A stretch of 64,000 nucleotides of DNA, from contig NZ_LIUF01000002.1 of assembly GCF_001280425.1 (NCBI RefSeq), forward strand, positions 558,001 to 622,000, written 5' to 3'. The notes below the pieces were generated by a model, which had not been told where the DNA came from, did not search any database, and worked only from the letters and a program-made list of their open reading frames with translations. The first letter of the stretch is position 1. Every line of letters begins with the position of its first letter. This stretch comes from Haloarcula rubripromontorii (GTDB taxonomy: Archaea; Halobacteriota; Halobacteria; Halobacteriales; Haloarculaceae). Shown in pieces: positions 25,484-34,553 of the stretch. The position numbers were made by a program, and so were the translations under genes.

Positions 25484-26826
25484 GAGGGGACACTGGTGCA
25501 ATCGTTGGGGTCTGTATCTCCCATGAGCGCGCAAGCGTCGACCAATTAGAGACCGCTGCGGCGGACAGCGAGCGCCATGCCGTCGAATCCCTGCTCGCGA
25601 ATCCGGCGGTCGAAGAAGCGATTGCGCTGCAGACGTGTAACCGTACCGAGGGGTACGTCGTCGTCTCTGATCACGAGGACGGGCTCGACGCGCTCGAACT
25701 GTTTACCCGCGCCGTGCCCGACGATGTCGTTGTCGAGATGGGCCACGAGGAGAGTCTCCGTCACTTGCTCCGGGTGGCCGCCGGGCTCGAATCGATCGTA
25801 CTGGGCGAGGACCAGATCCTCGGCCAGCTCCGGACCGCCTACGAGACCGCCCGCGGCGTCGGCGGCATCGGGCCGATGCTGGAAGACGGCGTCACAAAAG
25901 CGATTCACGTCGGCGAGCGCGCCCGTACAGAGACGAAAATCAACGAGGGCGTCGTCTCGATTGCCTCCGCTGCGGTTCGTCTTCTCAAACAGGAGAGTTC
26001 GCTGGCAAACGAGACAGCGCTCGTCGTCGGGGCTGGTGAGATGGGACAACTCGCTGCAGAGGCGCTCAGCGAGGAGGTAGACCGACTGCTCGTAGCCAAC
26101 CGGACCGTGCCACACGCCGAACACGTCGCCGAATCGGTCGACATCGACGCCAGCGCGGTTGCCTTGGACGGCATCGAGGCGGCCGTCTCCGAAGCCAGTG
26201 CGGTCATTTCGGCGACGGGAAGCGGCGATCAGGTGTTCGATATCGGAACGTTCAGCGATGTCGGCGAGGTATCGATTGTCGACATCGCACAGCCGCGCGA
26301 CGTTCCGGCCGGCGCGGACCGCCTCCCGTCGGTGACCGTGTACGACCTCGACGCGCTTGAGTCGGTGACCGCCGAAACGCGGAACAAGCGACAGCGAGCC
26401 GCCGAAGCGGTCGAGCGTATCGTCGACGAGGAGTTCGACCGATTGCTCACGCAGTACAAGCGCAAGCGCGCAGACAGGGTCATCTCGACGATGTACGAGA
26501 GCGCCGAACAGGTCAAAGCCGCAGAGATTAACAGCGCACTTTCGGCGGCTGACTTCGACGAGGACCAGGCGGAAGTCATCGAAGCGATGGCCGACGCTAT
26601 CGTCTCGCAGATCCTCGCCGCACCGACCAAGAGCCTGCGCGACGCCGCGGAGGAGGACGACTGGTCGACGATTCACACGGCGCTGGAGCTATTCGACCCA
26701 GACTTTGGCGGCCCCGACCAGGCCACCCAACCCGATTTCACCCAGGGTATGTCAGTTGAAGACATTCCCGACGGTATGCGCGACGACATCCCGAACGCGG
26801 TGCTCGACCGCCTTTCGGATGACTGA
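25480..26826 (+). CDS. hemA: Glutamyl-tRNA reductase
   Basis: Reduces glutamyl-tRNA(Glu) to glutamate-1-semialdehyde, the first committed step of C5 tetrapyrrole synthesis. The 448-residue protein has the catalytic Cys53 in LQTCNRTEGYVV, GLESIVLGEDQILGQLR, the NADPH loop ALVVGAGEMGQLAAEAL and the C-terminal dimerisation helix. The GTG start overlaps the preceding stop, so translation is coupled. Glutamate-1-semialdehyde aminomutase is not in the window. Confidence 0.97.
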   Translation: MRGDTGAIVGVCISHERASVDQLETAAADSERHAVESLLANPAVEEAIALQTCNRTEGYVVVSDHEDGLDALELFTRAVPDDVVVEMGHEESLRHLLRVAAGLESIVLGEDQILGQLRTAYETARGVGGIGPMLEDGVTKAIHVGERARTETKINEGVVSIASAAVRLLKQESSLANETALVVGAGEMGQLAAEALSEEVDRLLVANRTVPHAEHVAESVDIDASAVALDGIEAAVSEASAVISATGSGDQVFDIGTFSDVGEVSIVDIAQPRDVPAGADRLPSVTVYDLDALESVTAETRNKRQRAAEAVERIVDEEFDRLLTQYKRKRADRVISTMYESAEQVKAAEINSALSAADFDEDQAEVIEAMADAIVSQILAAPTKSLRDAAEEDDWSTIHTALELFDPDFGGPDQATQPDFTQGMSVEDIPDGMRDDIPNAVLDRLSDD

Positions 26827-26867
26827 CCACGCCCACCTTTTTGCCCACGCCGCCCGACGTGGTCGAT

Positions 26868-27146
26868 ATGGCAGACCTGCTCTCTGACGAGGAGATTAGT
26901 GACCGGCTACCCGACGGGTGGAGCCGCGACGGCGACGAAATCGTGCGCGCCTTCGAGTTCGACGGGTACCTTGACGCGTCGGGCTTTCTGAGCGCTGCGG
27001 CTGGCATCGCCGAGGACGCGTGGCATCACCCGGAGATGACCATCCGTTGGGGCGAAGTCGAAGTCCGACTCACGACCCACGACGCCGGCGGCATCACCGA
27101 GAACGACATCGACCTCGCCGAGCGGCTGAACGGCATCCACGACTGA
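26868..27146 (+). CDS. Pterin-4a-carbinolamine dehydratase
   Basis: A 92-residue PCD/DCoH-fold protein. The active-site block HHPEM at 53-57 plus His71 in RLTTHDAGGIT are the family's catalytic residues. It would dehydrate 4a-hydroxytetrahydrobiopterin or a related pterin. The gene follows hemA by 41 nt and precedes the LWR-salt gene by 4 nt. The start at 26868 (MADLLSDEEI) matches typical family N-termini, rather than the frame open from 26841. Confidence 0.92.
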   Translation: MADLLSDEEISDRLPDGWSRDGDEIVRAFEFDGYLDASGFLSAAAGIAEDAWHHPEMTIRWGEVEVRLTTHDAGGITENDIDLAERLNGIHD

Positions 27147-27150
27147 CGGC

Positions 27151-27576
27151 GTGACCGTGGACACGACTGACGGACTCGCATCGCTCCAGCCGACTGCGCC
27201 CGACGGCGCGACCGCACGGTACGTTTTCCGGGTGGAGATACGGCTGGAGCCGGCCGCAGATGGGTTGTGGACCGACCCTGACCGGTTCGAGACGACACTG
27301 TACCGGGCGTCCGACGAGCCGGGGACCGACGGCTGGCTGTTCTTCCGTGATGCGCTCTGGCGGGGTGAACTCGCTGACGAACCGCACTTCCGTCGGCTCG
27401 TCGAAGACGAACTCGGCTGTCAGGTCGTTTCGGCGTCGTTCAGTGAGCTCAGGACTGACGAGGCGTATTTCGACGCGCTGAAAACCAAAATAGCGGACGA
27501 CCTGTCCCTGTTCAATGCCGATTCGGTCAGCGACGTACTCAACAAGTACCTCGGTAGCTCGATCCGGGTGGCGTGA
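27151..27576 (+). CDS. LWR-salt protein (haloarchaeal, unknown function)
   Basis: A 141-residue acidic protein with FFRDALWRGELADEPHF, the motif behind the family name LWR-salt. The N-terminal half is strand-rich (ARYVFRVEIRLEP). The C-terminus is helical, ending DVLNKYLGSSIRV. The GTG start lies 4 nt after the PCD gene, so the two are co-expressed. Restricted to halophilic archaea as far as I know. No activity assigned. Confidence 0.75.
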   Translation: MTVDTTDGLASLQPTAPDGATARYVFRVEIRLEPAADGLWTDPDRFETTLYRASDEPGTDGWLFFRDALWRGELADEPHFRRLVEDELGCQVVSASFSELRTDEAYFDALKTKIADDLSLFNADSVSDVLNKYLGSSIRVA

Positions 27577-27651
27577 AACGAGACGCTGCTGCGTAGTCAG
27601 TGGCTACAGAGTGGTTATACGCAGTAAAACCGATCGTAGGGCCCGAAAGAC

Positions 27652-27658
27652 TTTATTA
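27652..27658 (+). promoter_or_regulatory. TATA-like box for HAD hydrolase
   Basis: TTTATTA, centred about 29 nt upstream of the ATG at 27684. Confidence 0.4.
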
Positions 27659-27683
27659 GAGACTCTCCAAGTGATGTATCCTC

Positions 27684-28331
27684 ATGACCACCGACTACGA
27701 CTTCTGGCTGTTCGATCTCGACGGGACGCTCGTCGACATCGAGCCAGCCTACCCCCGGAAGGTGATGGGTGCCGTCGGCGACCGCCTCGGCGTCGAGTTC
27801 ACCGACCGGGAACGGGATACACTCTGGTACGGATTCGGTGGGACACGGTCGCGGACGCTCGCGGAGCGCGGCGTCGACCAGCAGGAGTTCTGGCGGCTGT
27901 TCCACGAGGAGGAAGACCCCGTTGCTCGGGCCGAGGCGACGTACCTCTACGACGACGCCGAGGCGTTCCTCGCCACCCTCGATTCACCGGTCGGACTGGT
28001 CACACACTGCCAGCAGTACCTCACCGAACCGGTACTTGACCATCTCGACATCGCCGACTGGTTCGAAACGGTCGTCTGCTGTGACGACGATATCGGCTGG
28101 AAGCCCGACCCGAAACCGGTCGAGCTGGCGATGCGGGATTTGGGTGTCCGGTACAACGGCTACAGCGGCGTGCTGGCTGGGGACAATCCGTCAGATATCG
28201 GTGCAGCGTGGAACGCGGGCCTTGATGGCGTCCACGTTGGTCGGCGGTCCCCGGCGGAGACGGGGCGGTGCGTGCGCGGCGACAGACGCGTCGCCACGTT
28301 GCTCGATCTGGTGTCGTCTCAGGGCAGGTAG
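27684..28331 (+). CDS. HAD-superfamily hydrolase
   Basis: A 215-residue haloacid-dehalogenase-like phosphatase with a helical cap. Motif I is FDLDGTLVD (nucleophile Asp11, acid/base Asp13), motif II VGLVTHC, motif III Lys in GWKPDPKP and motif IV LAGDNPSDIGAA. Substrate is probably a small phosphorylated metabolite (phosphoglycolate-like), but unresolved. Its 3' end overlaps the MoeA-like gene by 13 bases (convergent). Confidence 0.9.
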   Translation: MTTDYDFWLFDLDGTLVDIEPAYPRKVMGAVGDRLGVEFTDRERDTLWYGFGGTRSRTLAERGVDQQEFWRLFHEEEDPVARAEATYLYDDAEAFLATLDSPVGLVTHCQQYLTEPVLDHLDIADWFETVVCCDDDIGWKPDPKPVELAMRDLGVRYNGYSGVLAGDNPSDIGAAWNAGLDGVHVGRRSPAETGRCVRGDRRVATLLDLVSSQGR

Positions 28332-29245
28332 TCCCAGTCCTCGACGGTGACGGTCGTTCCAGCATCGATACCAGCCTCGTCAGCGGGCACGGACACCCAG
28401 CCGTCAGCCCTGGTCGCCGTCACGAGGTCAACGCCGGGCAGCGGCGTTGCCGTCCCGTCGCTCACAGCGACCGGCGTAAACGTCTCGATACCGTTCTGAC
28501 TGTCGACGTTCGCTGCTAGCGTCGCTCGTGTCTCGGGATGAGCAGATAGCGGGGCGTGGGCAAACGTCTTCAAAAGTGGACGCACGAGTTGAACAGCGCC
28601 GACGCGGGCCGCGCTTGCCGACTCCGGCAGCAGTACCACCGGTCGGTTCTCGACGACGGCTAGTCCGGCCCGACGGCCGGGGTCAATCGCGAGGCGGTCT
28701 GCAAGCACCTCGCCGAGTTCGGCGACGATTTCTCGGAGCGTATCACCCGGCTCCGTTCCGGTAACGACGATCATATCACGGGTGAGGTCGCGCTGGACGG
28801 CCATCCGGAGCGCCGGCGCGTCGTCGGCGACTGGGTCCCGGTAGGTCACCTTCCCGCCCCAGCGGTCGACGTACTGAGCAAGGGTGAATCCCGCTGTCTC
28901 GACCTTGCTGGCCGCGCTGGCATCCGCTCGGAGTTCATCACCGGTCGGGACGATTCCGACCTGTGGTCGCTGGCGGACGAGCAGTTCGGAGACGCCGGTT
29001 GCCCGCAGCAGCCCCACGTCACCGGGCCGTACCTGATGGCCCTGTTCGAAGACAGTATCGTCGACCGAGATATCTGCCTCCTCGACAGACTCGTTCGCCG
29101 TCGTCTCTGTCGCCAGAATGCGTCCGACGGCGACGGAGAGCGGAATTCTGTCCGTCCGGTCGATAGGTCCGGCGACACTGCCGATTCGGCGGCGGGCGGT
29201 CTCCAGCGAGAGCGACGCAGCATCCGACGGCGAGGGGCCAGCCAT
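28319..29245 (-). CDS. MoeA-like molybdopterin-binding protein
   Basis: A 308-residue protein with MoeA/MogA-like architecture: an N-terminal segment with IPLSVAVGRILATETTANE and the beta-rich domain, then a molybdopterin-binding-like domain (QVGIVPTGDEL; KVTYRDPVADDAPALRMAVQRDL; MIVVTGTEPGDT) and a short C-terminal beta domain. It is about 100 residues shorter than full MoeA, and the usual GGxSxG loop reads VTGTEPGDT, so catalytic molybdate insertion is doubtful. No other molybdenum-cofactor genes are near. Confidence 0.72.
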   Translation of the reverse strand: MAGPSPSDAASLSLETARRRIGSVAGPIDRTDRIPLSVAVGRILATETTANESVEEADISVDDTVFEQGHQVRPGDVGLLRATGVSELLVRQRPQVGIVPTGDELRADASAASKVETAGFTLAQYVDRWGGKVTYRDPVADDAPALRMAVQRDLTRDMIVVTGTEPGDTLREIVAELGEVLADRLAIDPGRRAGLAVVENRPVVLLPESASAARVGAVQLVRPLLKTFAHAPLSAHPETRATLAANVDSQNGIETFTPVAVSDGTATPLPGVDLVTATRADGWVSVPADEAGIDAGTTVTVEDWDYLP

Positions 29246-29445
29246 ACCCGTACTAGCGGCCGCTGTATCAAAAGTGCCCTGCGTAGTGGCACTGTCTCGA
29301 TGCGGTGCCGGCTTCAGCCACCGCGGCGACGCTGCTTTGTGTTGCCTGCCGCGGGCAGCGACGTTGCTCTCAGCAATCTACTGCGCCCTGGGCGTCGGTC
29401 GGCATAACTGGGAACATTTTTTTCAGCCGGGTCCGGCATCGACGT

Positions 29446-30222
29446 ATGGTCCTCCCGCAACTGGTCGCCACCGTGTTCCTGATCATCGGTAGCTTCGTCC
29501 TCTTCCGCGGTGGCCAGGAACTCCGAACGGTGTTTCACATCCTCCGGAACGACCCGGTCCCAGTGCGCTCACTCGATGGCCACACCGGCCCCGTCGAAAT
29601 CACCGGTACGGCTGTCGCCCACGAGGAGGGCGAGACCGTTACGGCCCCCTTCACCGGCAGCGAGTGTCTGGCCTACACCTACGAGGTCGAGGAGTACCGG
29701 TCGTCGGGGAAACACTCACACTGGGAGACGCTGGACGAGGGGCAGGACGGCGTCGACTTCGTCGTCGACGACGGGACCGACCGCGTTCGCGTGAACCCCG
29801 ACGGAGCGGACGTGCGGTTCGAGTCACAGTCGGTGACGGTCTCCCCCGGAACCGAACTCCCCGAGCGCCTGGCCGACTACGTCGAGCGAACGGAGGGCGT
29901 CGAGGCACAGGACGGGTCCGTGAACCTGCTCGTGACGGAGATCAGCCTGGGGAACAAACAGCGCTTTACCGAGCGCCGACTGGACGTTGGGGAAGATGTG
30001 TACGTCTACGGTCAGGCGATGCGTGGCCCCGCAACAGAATGGGGGAGCAATCTGGTCGACGCTATCGTCGGGGACGGCGACGGGACGCCGGTGTTCGTCA
30101 TTTCCGACACCAGCGAGCGTGGTACTGCCCGACGGATTGTCCGGGGTGCTATCGCCGAAGTCACGTTCGGACTTGTCGCGGTCCTCATCGGCGCCGCTGT
30201 CCTCCTCTCTGTCCTCCTGTAG
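29446..30222 (+). CDS. GIDE-domain membrane protein
   Basis: A 258-residue protein with a hydrophobic segment at each end (residues 5-20 and about 232-256) and a middle domain resembling the GIDE/BAM domain of mitochondrial E3 ligase MUL1: VEITGTAVAHEEGETVTAPFTGSECLAYTYEVEEY, then VYVYGQA. No RING finger is present, as in other prokaryotic members. The ATG 29446 follows an AT-rich CATTTTTTTC by about 27 nt, supporting this start. Function unknown. Confidence 0.75.
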   Translation: MVLPQLVATVFLIIGSFVLFRGGQELRTVFHILRNDPVPVRSLDGHTGPVEITGTAVAHEEGETVTAPFTGSECLAYTYEVEEYRSSGKHSHWETLDEGQDGVDFVVDDGTDRVRVNPDGADVRFESQSVTVSPGTELPERLADYVERTEGVEAQDGSVNLLVTEISLGNKQRFTERRLDVGEDVYVYGQAMRGPATEWGSNLVDAIVGDGDGTPVFVISDTSERGTARRIVRGAIAEVTFGLVAVLIGAAVLLSVLL

Positions 30223-30236
30223 TAGCGAAGACCGTC

Positions 30237-30244
30237 GGGTTTAC
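30237..30244 (+). promoter_or_regulatory. TATA-like box for Hsp20
   Basis: GGGTTTACC-type element centred about 28 nt before ATG 30270. Confidence 0.3.
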
Positions 30245-30269
30245 CACAGCCTACCACCTAGACGAGCGT

Positions 30270-30626
30270 ATGTCTGCCCTGCGTGAAGCGCTTCGGGACC
30301 TTCCCGATGCCGTGTTCGCGGACGTGCTCGAATCCGAGGACGAATACCTGCTCGTGCTCGACCTGCCGGGTGTGACCGCGGAGACAATCGACGTGACCGT
30401 TGAAGGGGGCCGCCTTCGCATCGACGGGCAACGGACCAAAGACGTGCCCGGAGAGTTCACCTTCGTCCGCGAGGACCGCTCTGTCTTCCTTGATGCCGAA
30501 CTCCCGCTCCCGCCGGACACGACCGGGCAGGGCGGGGAGGGCACCGTCGAAAACGGCGTCCTCGAACTCCGCCTGCCGAAGGCAACAGCCGCACCGAGTA
30601 CGACGATCCCGATTGACGGGGACTGA
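30270..30626 (+). CDS. Small heat-shock protein (Hsp20/alpha-crystallin)
   Basis: A 118-residue ATP-independent holdase. Strands of the alpha-crystallin domain are visible: YLLVLDLPGVTAETIDVTVEGGRLRIDGQ at 28-56, an acidic loop, then GTVENGVLELRLPKA carrying the GVL signature. The N-terminal arm is very short, and the C-terminus ends TTIPI, matching the IxI-type anchoring motif. The ABC1 kinase gene starts 18 nt downstream, probably the same transcript. Confidence 0.92.
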   Translation: MSALREALRDLPDAVFADVLESEDEYLLVLDLPGVTAETIDVTVEGGRLRIDGQRTKDVPGEFTFVREDRSVFLDAELPLPPDTTGQGGEGTVENGVLELRLPKATAAPSTTIPIDGD

Positions 30627-30644
30627 CTCAGAGGTGGCAAGCCG

Positions 30645-32363
30645 GTGAACCTTCGCGCGTACTGGCGGTTCCTCGTCGTCGCTCGCCACTTCCTGCCCTT
30701 GTTGGTCGCGTACGCACGAGACCGAAAGCGGTTCTTCGTGATCGGCTCATCGCGCCGCGTCACGCCCGAACAGCGTCGCAAACGGGCACAACAGCTACTG
30801 GACTCGCTGCTGACGCTCGGCCCGACCTTTATCAAACTCGGCCAGATCCTCTCGACGCGGCCGGACGTCCTGCCGCCGGAGTACATCGAGGAGTTCTCGA
30901 AACTGCAGGACCGCGTGCCGCCGGCGGACTGGGACGAGGCGCGGGTCGTCATCGAGGACGAACTTGGGGCTGTCGACGACCGCTTCGACGAGTTCGAGAC
31001 AGAGGCGATAAGCGGGGCGTCGCTCGGGCAGGTGTATCTGGCGGAGGTCGACGGCGAGAAGGTCGCGGTCAAGATTCGCCGCCCCGGCATCGAGGCGCTT
31101 GTCGAGGCCGACCTGCGGGTCGTCCGCTGGTCGCTCCCCCTGCTGATGTATTTCATCGACGATTCCCGGTCGTTCTCGCTGGAGACGCTCGCCGACGAGT
31201 TCTCGAAGACCATCCGCGAGGAGATGGACTACCAGCGAGAGGGCCGGATGCTCACCGAGATCCGGGAGAACTTCCGTGACAACGACCGCATCTGTATCCC
31301 CAACGTGAAGGAGTCCCACTCGACGCGGCGCGTCCTGACGATGGAGTACGTCCCCGGGACGAAGATAAACGACATCGACAGCCTCGATGCGGGCGGTATC
31401 GACCGCACGGAGCTGGCCGAGACACTCCAGCGGGCGTACCTCCAGATGATTATCGACGACGGCGTCTTCCACGCTGATCCGCACCCGGGGAACCTCGCCG
31501 TACAGGACGACGGGACGCTCGTCTTCTATGACTTCGGGATGTCTGGGCGGGTCGACCCGTTCGTCCAGGACAAGATCATCGACTTCTACGCCGCCGTCGC
31601 CGACCAGGACATCGACGCTATCCTCGACGCGCTCATCGAAATGGGGACGCTCTCGCCGGAGGCCGACCGGCAGGTGATGGGCGACGTGATGGAACTGGCC
31701 ATCGCCGACGCCCGCGGCGAGGACATCGAGCAGTACCGCGTCCAGCAGATTATCCAGCAGGTCGAGGACACCATCTACGAGTTCCCGCTCCGACTGCCGG
31801 CGAACCTGGCGCTCGTACTGCGCGTCGCCACGGTCGTCGAAGGCGTCTGTGTCACCCTCGACGAGGACTTCGATTTCATCGGTGTCGCGACCGACTACCT
31901 CCGCGAGGAGGGGTACATCGCCGAGGGCGTCCGGAACTTCGTTGAGGACCGCGCAACCGAAGTGTCAGATGCCGCCCGGTCAGCCGTCCGGATCCCGCCG
32001 AAACTGGAGTCCGCCCTCGACAGGGTCGAGCGCGAGGACTTCCGTGTGCAGGCCGACATCGAGGATTCCGATGGCCTGCTCGCGACGATGACCAAGCGGC
32101 TCATCCTCGGGATGTTGCTCGCGAGCACACTGTTCTCGACGGCGTTTCTCTACACGCAGGCGTCGCTGCCGGCCACCGGAGTCGGCATCGCTGGAACCGT
32201 CGGCCTCTCTCTGGCGCTGTGGTGGTCGTTCCGCTCGAAGAAGGCTGTCCGCGCCAAGCCGCAGTTCACGCGACAGAGTATGCGCGAGCAAGACCGGGAG
32301 AGCCCGGGCGGCCTCAACACCTCTTTCGGCGAGGACACCGACGACGCCTACAGCGGCGACTGA
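30645..32363 (+). CDS. ABC1/UbiB atypical kinase family protein
   Basis: A 572-residue UbiB-type protein-like kinase. The signature KLGQ motif is at 64-67, the Ala-rich nucleotide loop SGASLGQVYLAEV at 123-135, the ATP Lys143 in VAVKIRRPG, the catalytic HADPHPGN near 277 and DFGMSG after it. Two C-terminal transmembrane helices anchor it (GMLLASTLFSTAFLY and GVGIAGTVGLSLALWW). Bacterial and mitochondrial members act in quinone metabolism, and haloarchaea use menaquinone. GTG start. Confidence 0.92.
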   Translation: MNLRAYWRFLVVARHFLPLLVAYARDRKRFFVIGSSRRVTPEQRRKRAQQLLDSLLTLGPTFIKLGQILSTRPDVLPPEYIEEFSKLQDRVPPADWDEARVVIEDELGAVDDRFDEFETEAISGASLGQVYLAEVDGEKVAVKIRRPGIEALVEADLRVVRWSLPLLMYFIDDSRSFSLETLADEFSKTIREEMDYQREGRMLTEIRENFRDNDRICIPNVKESHSTRRVLTMEYVPGTKINDIDSLDAGGIDRTELAETLQRAYLQMIIDDGVFHADPHPGNLAVQDDGTLVFYDFGMSGRVDPFVQDKIIDFYAAVADQDIDAILDALIEMGTLSPEADRQVMGDVMELAIADARGEDIEQYRVQQIIQQVEDTIYEFPLRLPANLALVLRVATVVEGVCVTLDEDFDFIGVATDYLREEGYIAEGVRNFVEDRATEVSDAARSAVRIPPKLESALDRVEREDFRVQADIEDSDGLLATMTKRLILGMLLASTLFSTAFLYTQASLPATGVGIAGTVGLSLALWWSFRSKKAVRAKPQFTRQSMREQDRESPGGLNTSFGEDTDDAYSGD

Positions 32364-32383
32364 ACGCCGAGCGAGGTTGGGGG

Positions 32384-32908
32384 TCAGAGCCGCTTTTCGA
32401 AGTGAACGAGTTCGTACTCGCCCTGTGTCGACCGGTCGACCTCCTGATACCCCTCGTCGCGGTAGAACGCGACCGCGGCGGCCTGGCTCTGTGATGTCGT
32501 CGCCAGCAAGCGCTCGTACCCCCGCTCGGCCACTTGCTGTTCGAGTCTGTGCAGGAGTCGACGACCGTAGCCACGCCGCTGCCGAGACGGAGCGACCCGC
32601 ATCCGGTGGAGTTCGGCCGCGCCGGGTACAGTTCGCTCGTCGGCGTGGCCGACCTCGTTCGGGAGGAACCCGCCCATCGCGGCGAGGCCGCCGTCGAACG
32701 TCTCCGGCAGTTCGTCGTCGGCGGGAACGACGCCGACGAGAAACGCGCCGCCGGTGTCGAAATACCGCGTCTCGATGTTTTTCAGGTCCGACGTTCCGGG
32801 GATGTCGCTGGGGTCGTTGCCGGTCGCACGTATCGCCCGCTCGTGGAGACGCCAGACGGCGTCGGCGTCTCGGTCGTCGTAGGACCGAAACTGAATCGGG
32901 TCGATCAT
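32384..32908 (-). CDS. GNAT-family N-acetyltransferase
   Basis: A 174-residue acyltransferase starting MIDPIQFRSYDDRDADAVWRL. The acetyl-CoA loop is LHRMRVAPSRQRRGYGRRLL and motif B is AAAVAFYRDEGYQEVDRST. Convergent with the ABC1 kinase gene, 20 nt apart. The upstream region is AT-rich (TTCGATGATCG). Substrate unknown. Confidence 0.88.
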   Translation of the reverse strand: MIDPIQFRSYDDRDADAVWRLHERAIRATGNDPSDIPGTSDLKNIETRYFDTGGAFLVGVVPADDELPETFDGGLAAMGGFLPNEVGHADERTVPGAAELHRMRVAPSRQRRGYGRRLLHRLEQQVAERGYERLLATTSQSQAAAVAFYRDEGYQEVDRSTQGEYELVHFEKRL

Positions 32909-33128
32909 CGAATACGTTCTGGACGACTCATTGTCGAAGTGAGGCTTTAATTCTACCTTATCAGCGTATGGTTCTATTATAGCCGCCTGAATTTATCCGG
33001 AACGTTCAGTATTCCGGCTCTGGTACAGGGGGTATGAGAGAATTCGGTGGCACATGCTGGGTGCAAACCCCCGTTTGCGGACGCGATACGTCGATACCAT
33101 TACGATCAAGGGGGCACGTGAGTCGACA

Positions 33129-34547
33129 ATGACGGCCCCAGCAACCAACAACGTGGTGTTGGTCACGGTTGACTCGCTGCGGGCGGACGCACTGGGTGGC
33201 GCTGACAGCGTCTCCCCTGTCATGGACTCGCTCGCCGAATCGGGCGTCGTCTTCGAAAACGCCGCTGCACAGGGGAACTGGACGCCGTTCTCGTTTCCCA
33301 GCATCCACGGGTCACGCCCAGTGTTCGCGGAGAGCGAGGACATCGGTCTGGCATCGACGCCGACGCTGGCTGAGCAAGTCTCTGATGCCGGCATCGAGAC
33401 CGCAGGATTCAACGCCGCAAACGGCTTTCTCACCGATCACTGGGGGTACGACCGCGGGTTCGACGAGTTCGAGCCGTTCGTCGACAGCGGCGGCTACAGC
33501 AAGTACCTGGCGGCCCACCCGACGATTCAGGCCTGGGTCCAGCTGGGAACCTCGCCGTTCCGGCGCGCTGCGACCGTTCTCAGTGGCGGGTCCGACGAAC
33601 GCCCCTTCGCTGACGTGTCCCGGATGGGGGACCTCGAAGATCGCGCCACTGAGTTCCTGAAAACGACCGACGGGCCATTCTTCCTGTGGGTCCACTACAT
33701 GGACACACACACGCCGTACGTACCGGCTCCGCGGCATATCCGCGAAGTGTCCGACAACCACTTCGGCGTTCTCCGGATGCTCACGTCCCACCTCCGAACC
33801 GGGCTGGGCTGGGAAGTCGACGACCGGACACTGGAGACACTTCGAACCCTGTACGAGGCGACAGTCCGGCAGGTCGACGCCAGCGTCGGTCGGCTACTCG
33901 ACACCCTCGAAACCGAAGGCTACCGCGACGATACGGCCGTCATCGTCGCCGGCGACCACGGCGAGGAGTTCCTCGAACACGGCCATCTCGCTCACTACCC
34001 CAAGCTCTATCGGGAACTCATCGACGTTCCCTACATCATCTCGACGCCGGACGGCGAGGGGCAGTCAGTTGAGACGCCGGTCGGCCTCGATACAATCGCG
34101 CCGACAGTGTGTGACCTGCTGTCGCTCACGCCCGCGACGGAGTGGGACGGGGAGTCTGTCGCTCCGGCGGTCCACGGCGCGGCTATCGAGGACCGCGGCC
34201 CCATCGTCTCCGCAGCGGTCCGGGGCGAGAGCGTGACCAGCCAGCCGATTCCACGGAGCCGCGCGGACGGGGAACTCCTCCTCAGCGCACGCGACGAGCG
34301 CTACACGTACATCGAGTTCACAGACTCGGGCCGCCAGGAACTGTACGACCGGACGAACGACCCCGAGGAGCAGGTCGATCTGTGTTCGGACTCGACGGAC
34401 GCCGACCCGCCGGCGACCGTTCTCGACCGGCTTTCGGATGCTGTCGCTGAACACCTCGCCACCCTCGACAGCGACGGGAACGGAGCTGGAACCACTGAAG
34501 CATCCGACGAAATAACAGCACGGTTAAAGGCGCTCGGTTATCAGTAA
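33129..34547 (+). CDS. Sulfatase-fold (alkaline phosphatase superfamily) protein
   Basis: A 472-residue protein of the sulfatase/phosphoglycerate-mutase-like fold. Metal-site blocks: VVLVTVDSLRADALGG, VAGDHGEEFLEHGHLAHYP, and a WVHYMDTHTPYVP His/Asp segment. The position of the formylglycine motif reads NWTPFSFPSIHGSR. There is no C/S-x-P-x-R, so the nucleophile is more likely Ser/Thr, as in phosphoglycerol or phosphoethanolamine transferases. No transmembrane segment or signal peptide. The GtrA gene follows by 6 nt, suggesting surface glycan or lipid modification. Confidence 0.82.
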   Translation: MTAPATNNVVLVTVDSLRADALGGADSVSPVMDSLAESGVVFENAAAQGNWTPFSFPSIHGSRPVFAESEDIGLASTPTLAEQVSDAGIETAGFNAANGFLTDHWGYDRGFDEFEPFVDSGGYSKYLAAHPTIQAWVQLGTSPFRRAATVLSGGSDERPFADVSRMGDLEDRATEFLKTTDGPFFLWVHYMDTHTPYVPAPRHIREVSDNHFGVLRMLTSHLRTGLGWEVDDRTLETLRTLYEATVRQVDASVGRLLDTLETEGYRDDTAVIVAGDHGEEFLEHGHLAHYPKLYRELIDVPYIISTPDGEGQSVETPVGLDTIAPTVCDLLSLTPATEWDGESVAPAVHGAAIEDRGPIVSAAVRGESVTSQPIPRSRADGELLLSARDERYTYIEFTDSGRQELYDRTNDPEEQVDLCSDSTDADPPATVLDRLSDAVAEHLATLDSDGNGAGTTEASDEITARLKALGYQ

Positions 34548-34553
34548 GGCTGT

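Noticed and set aside
25546..26676. 376-residue antisense frame over hemA
   Set aside because: Antisense to a clear glutamyl-tRNA reductase. Long open antisense frames are expected at this GC content.
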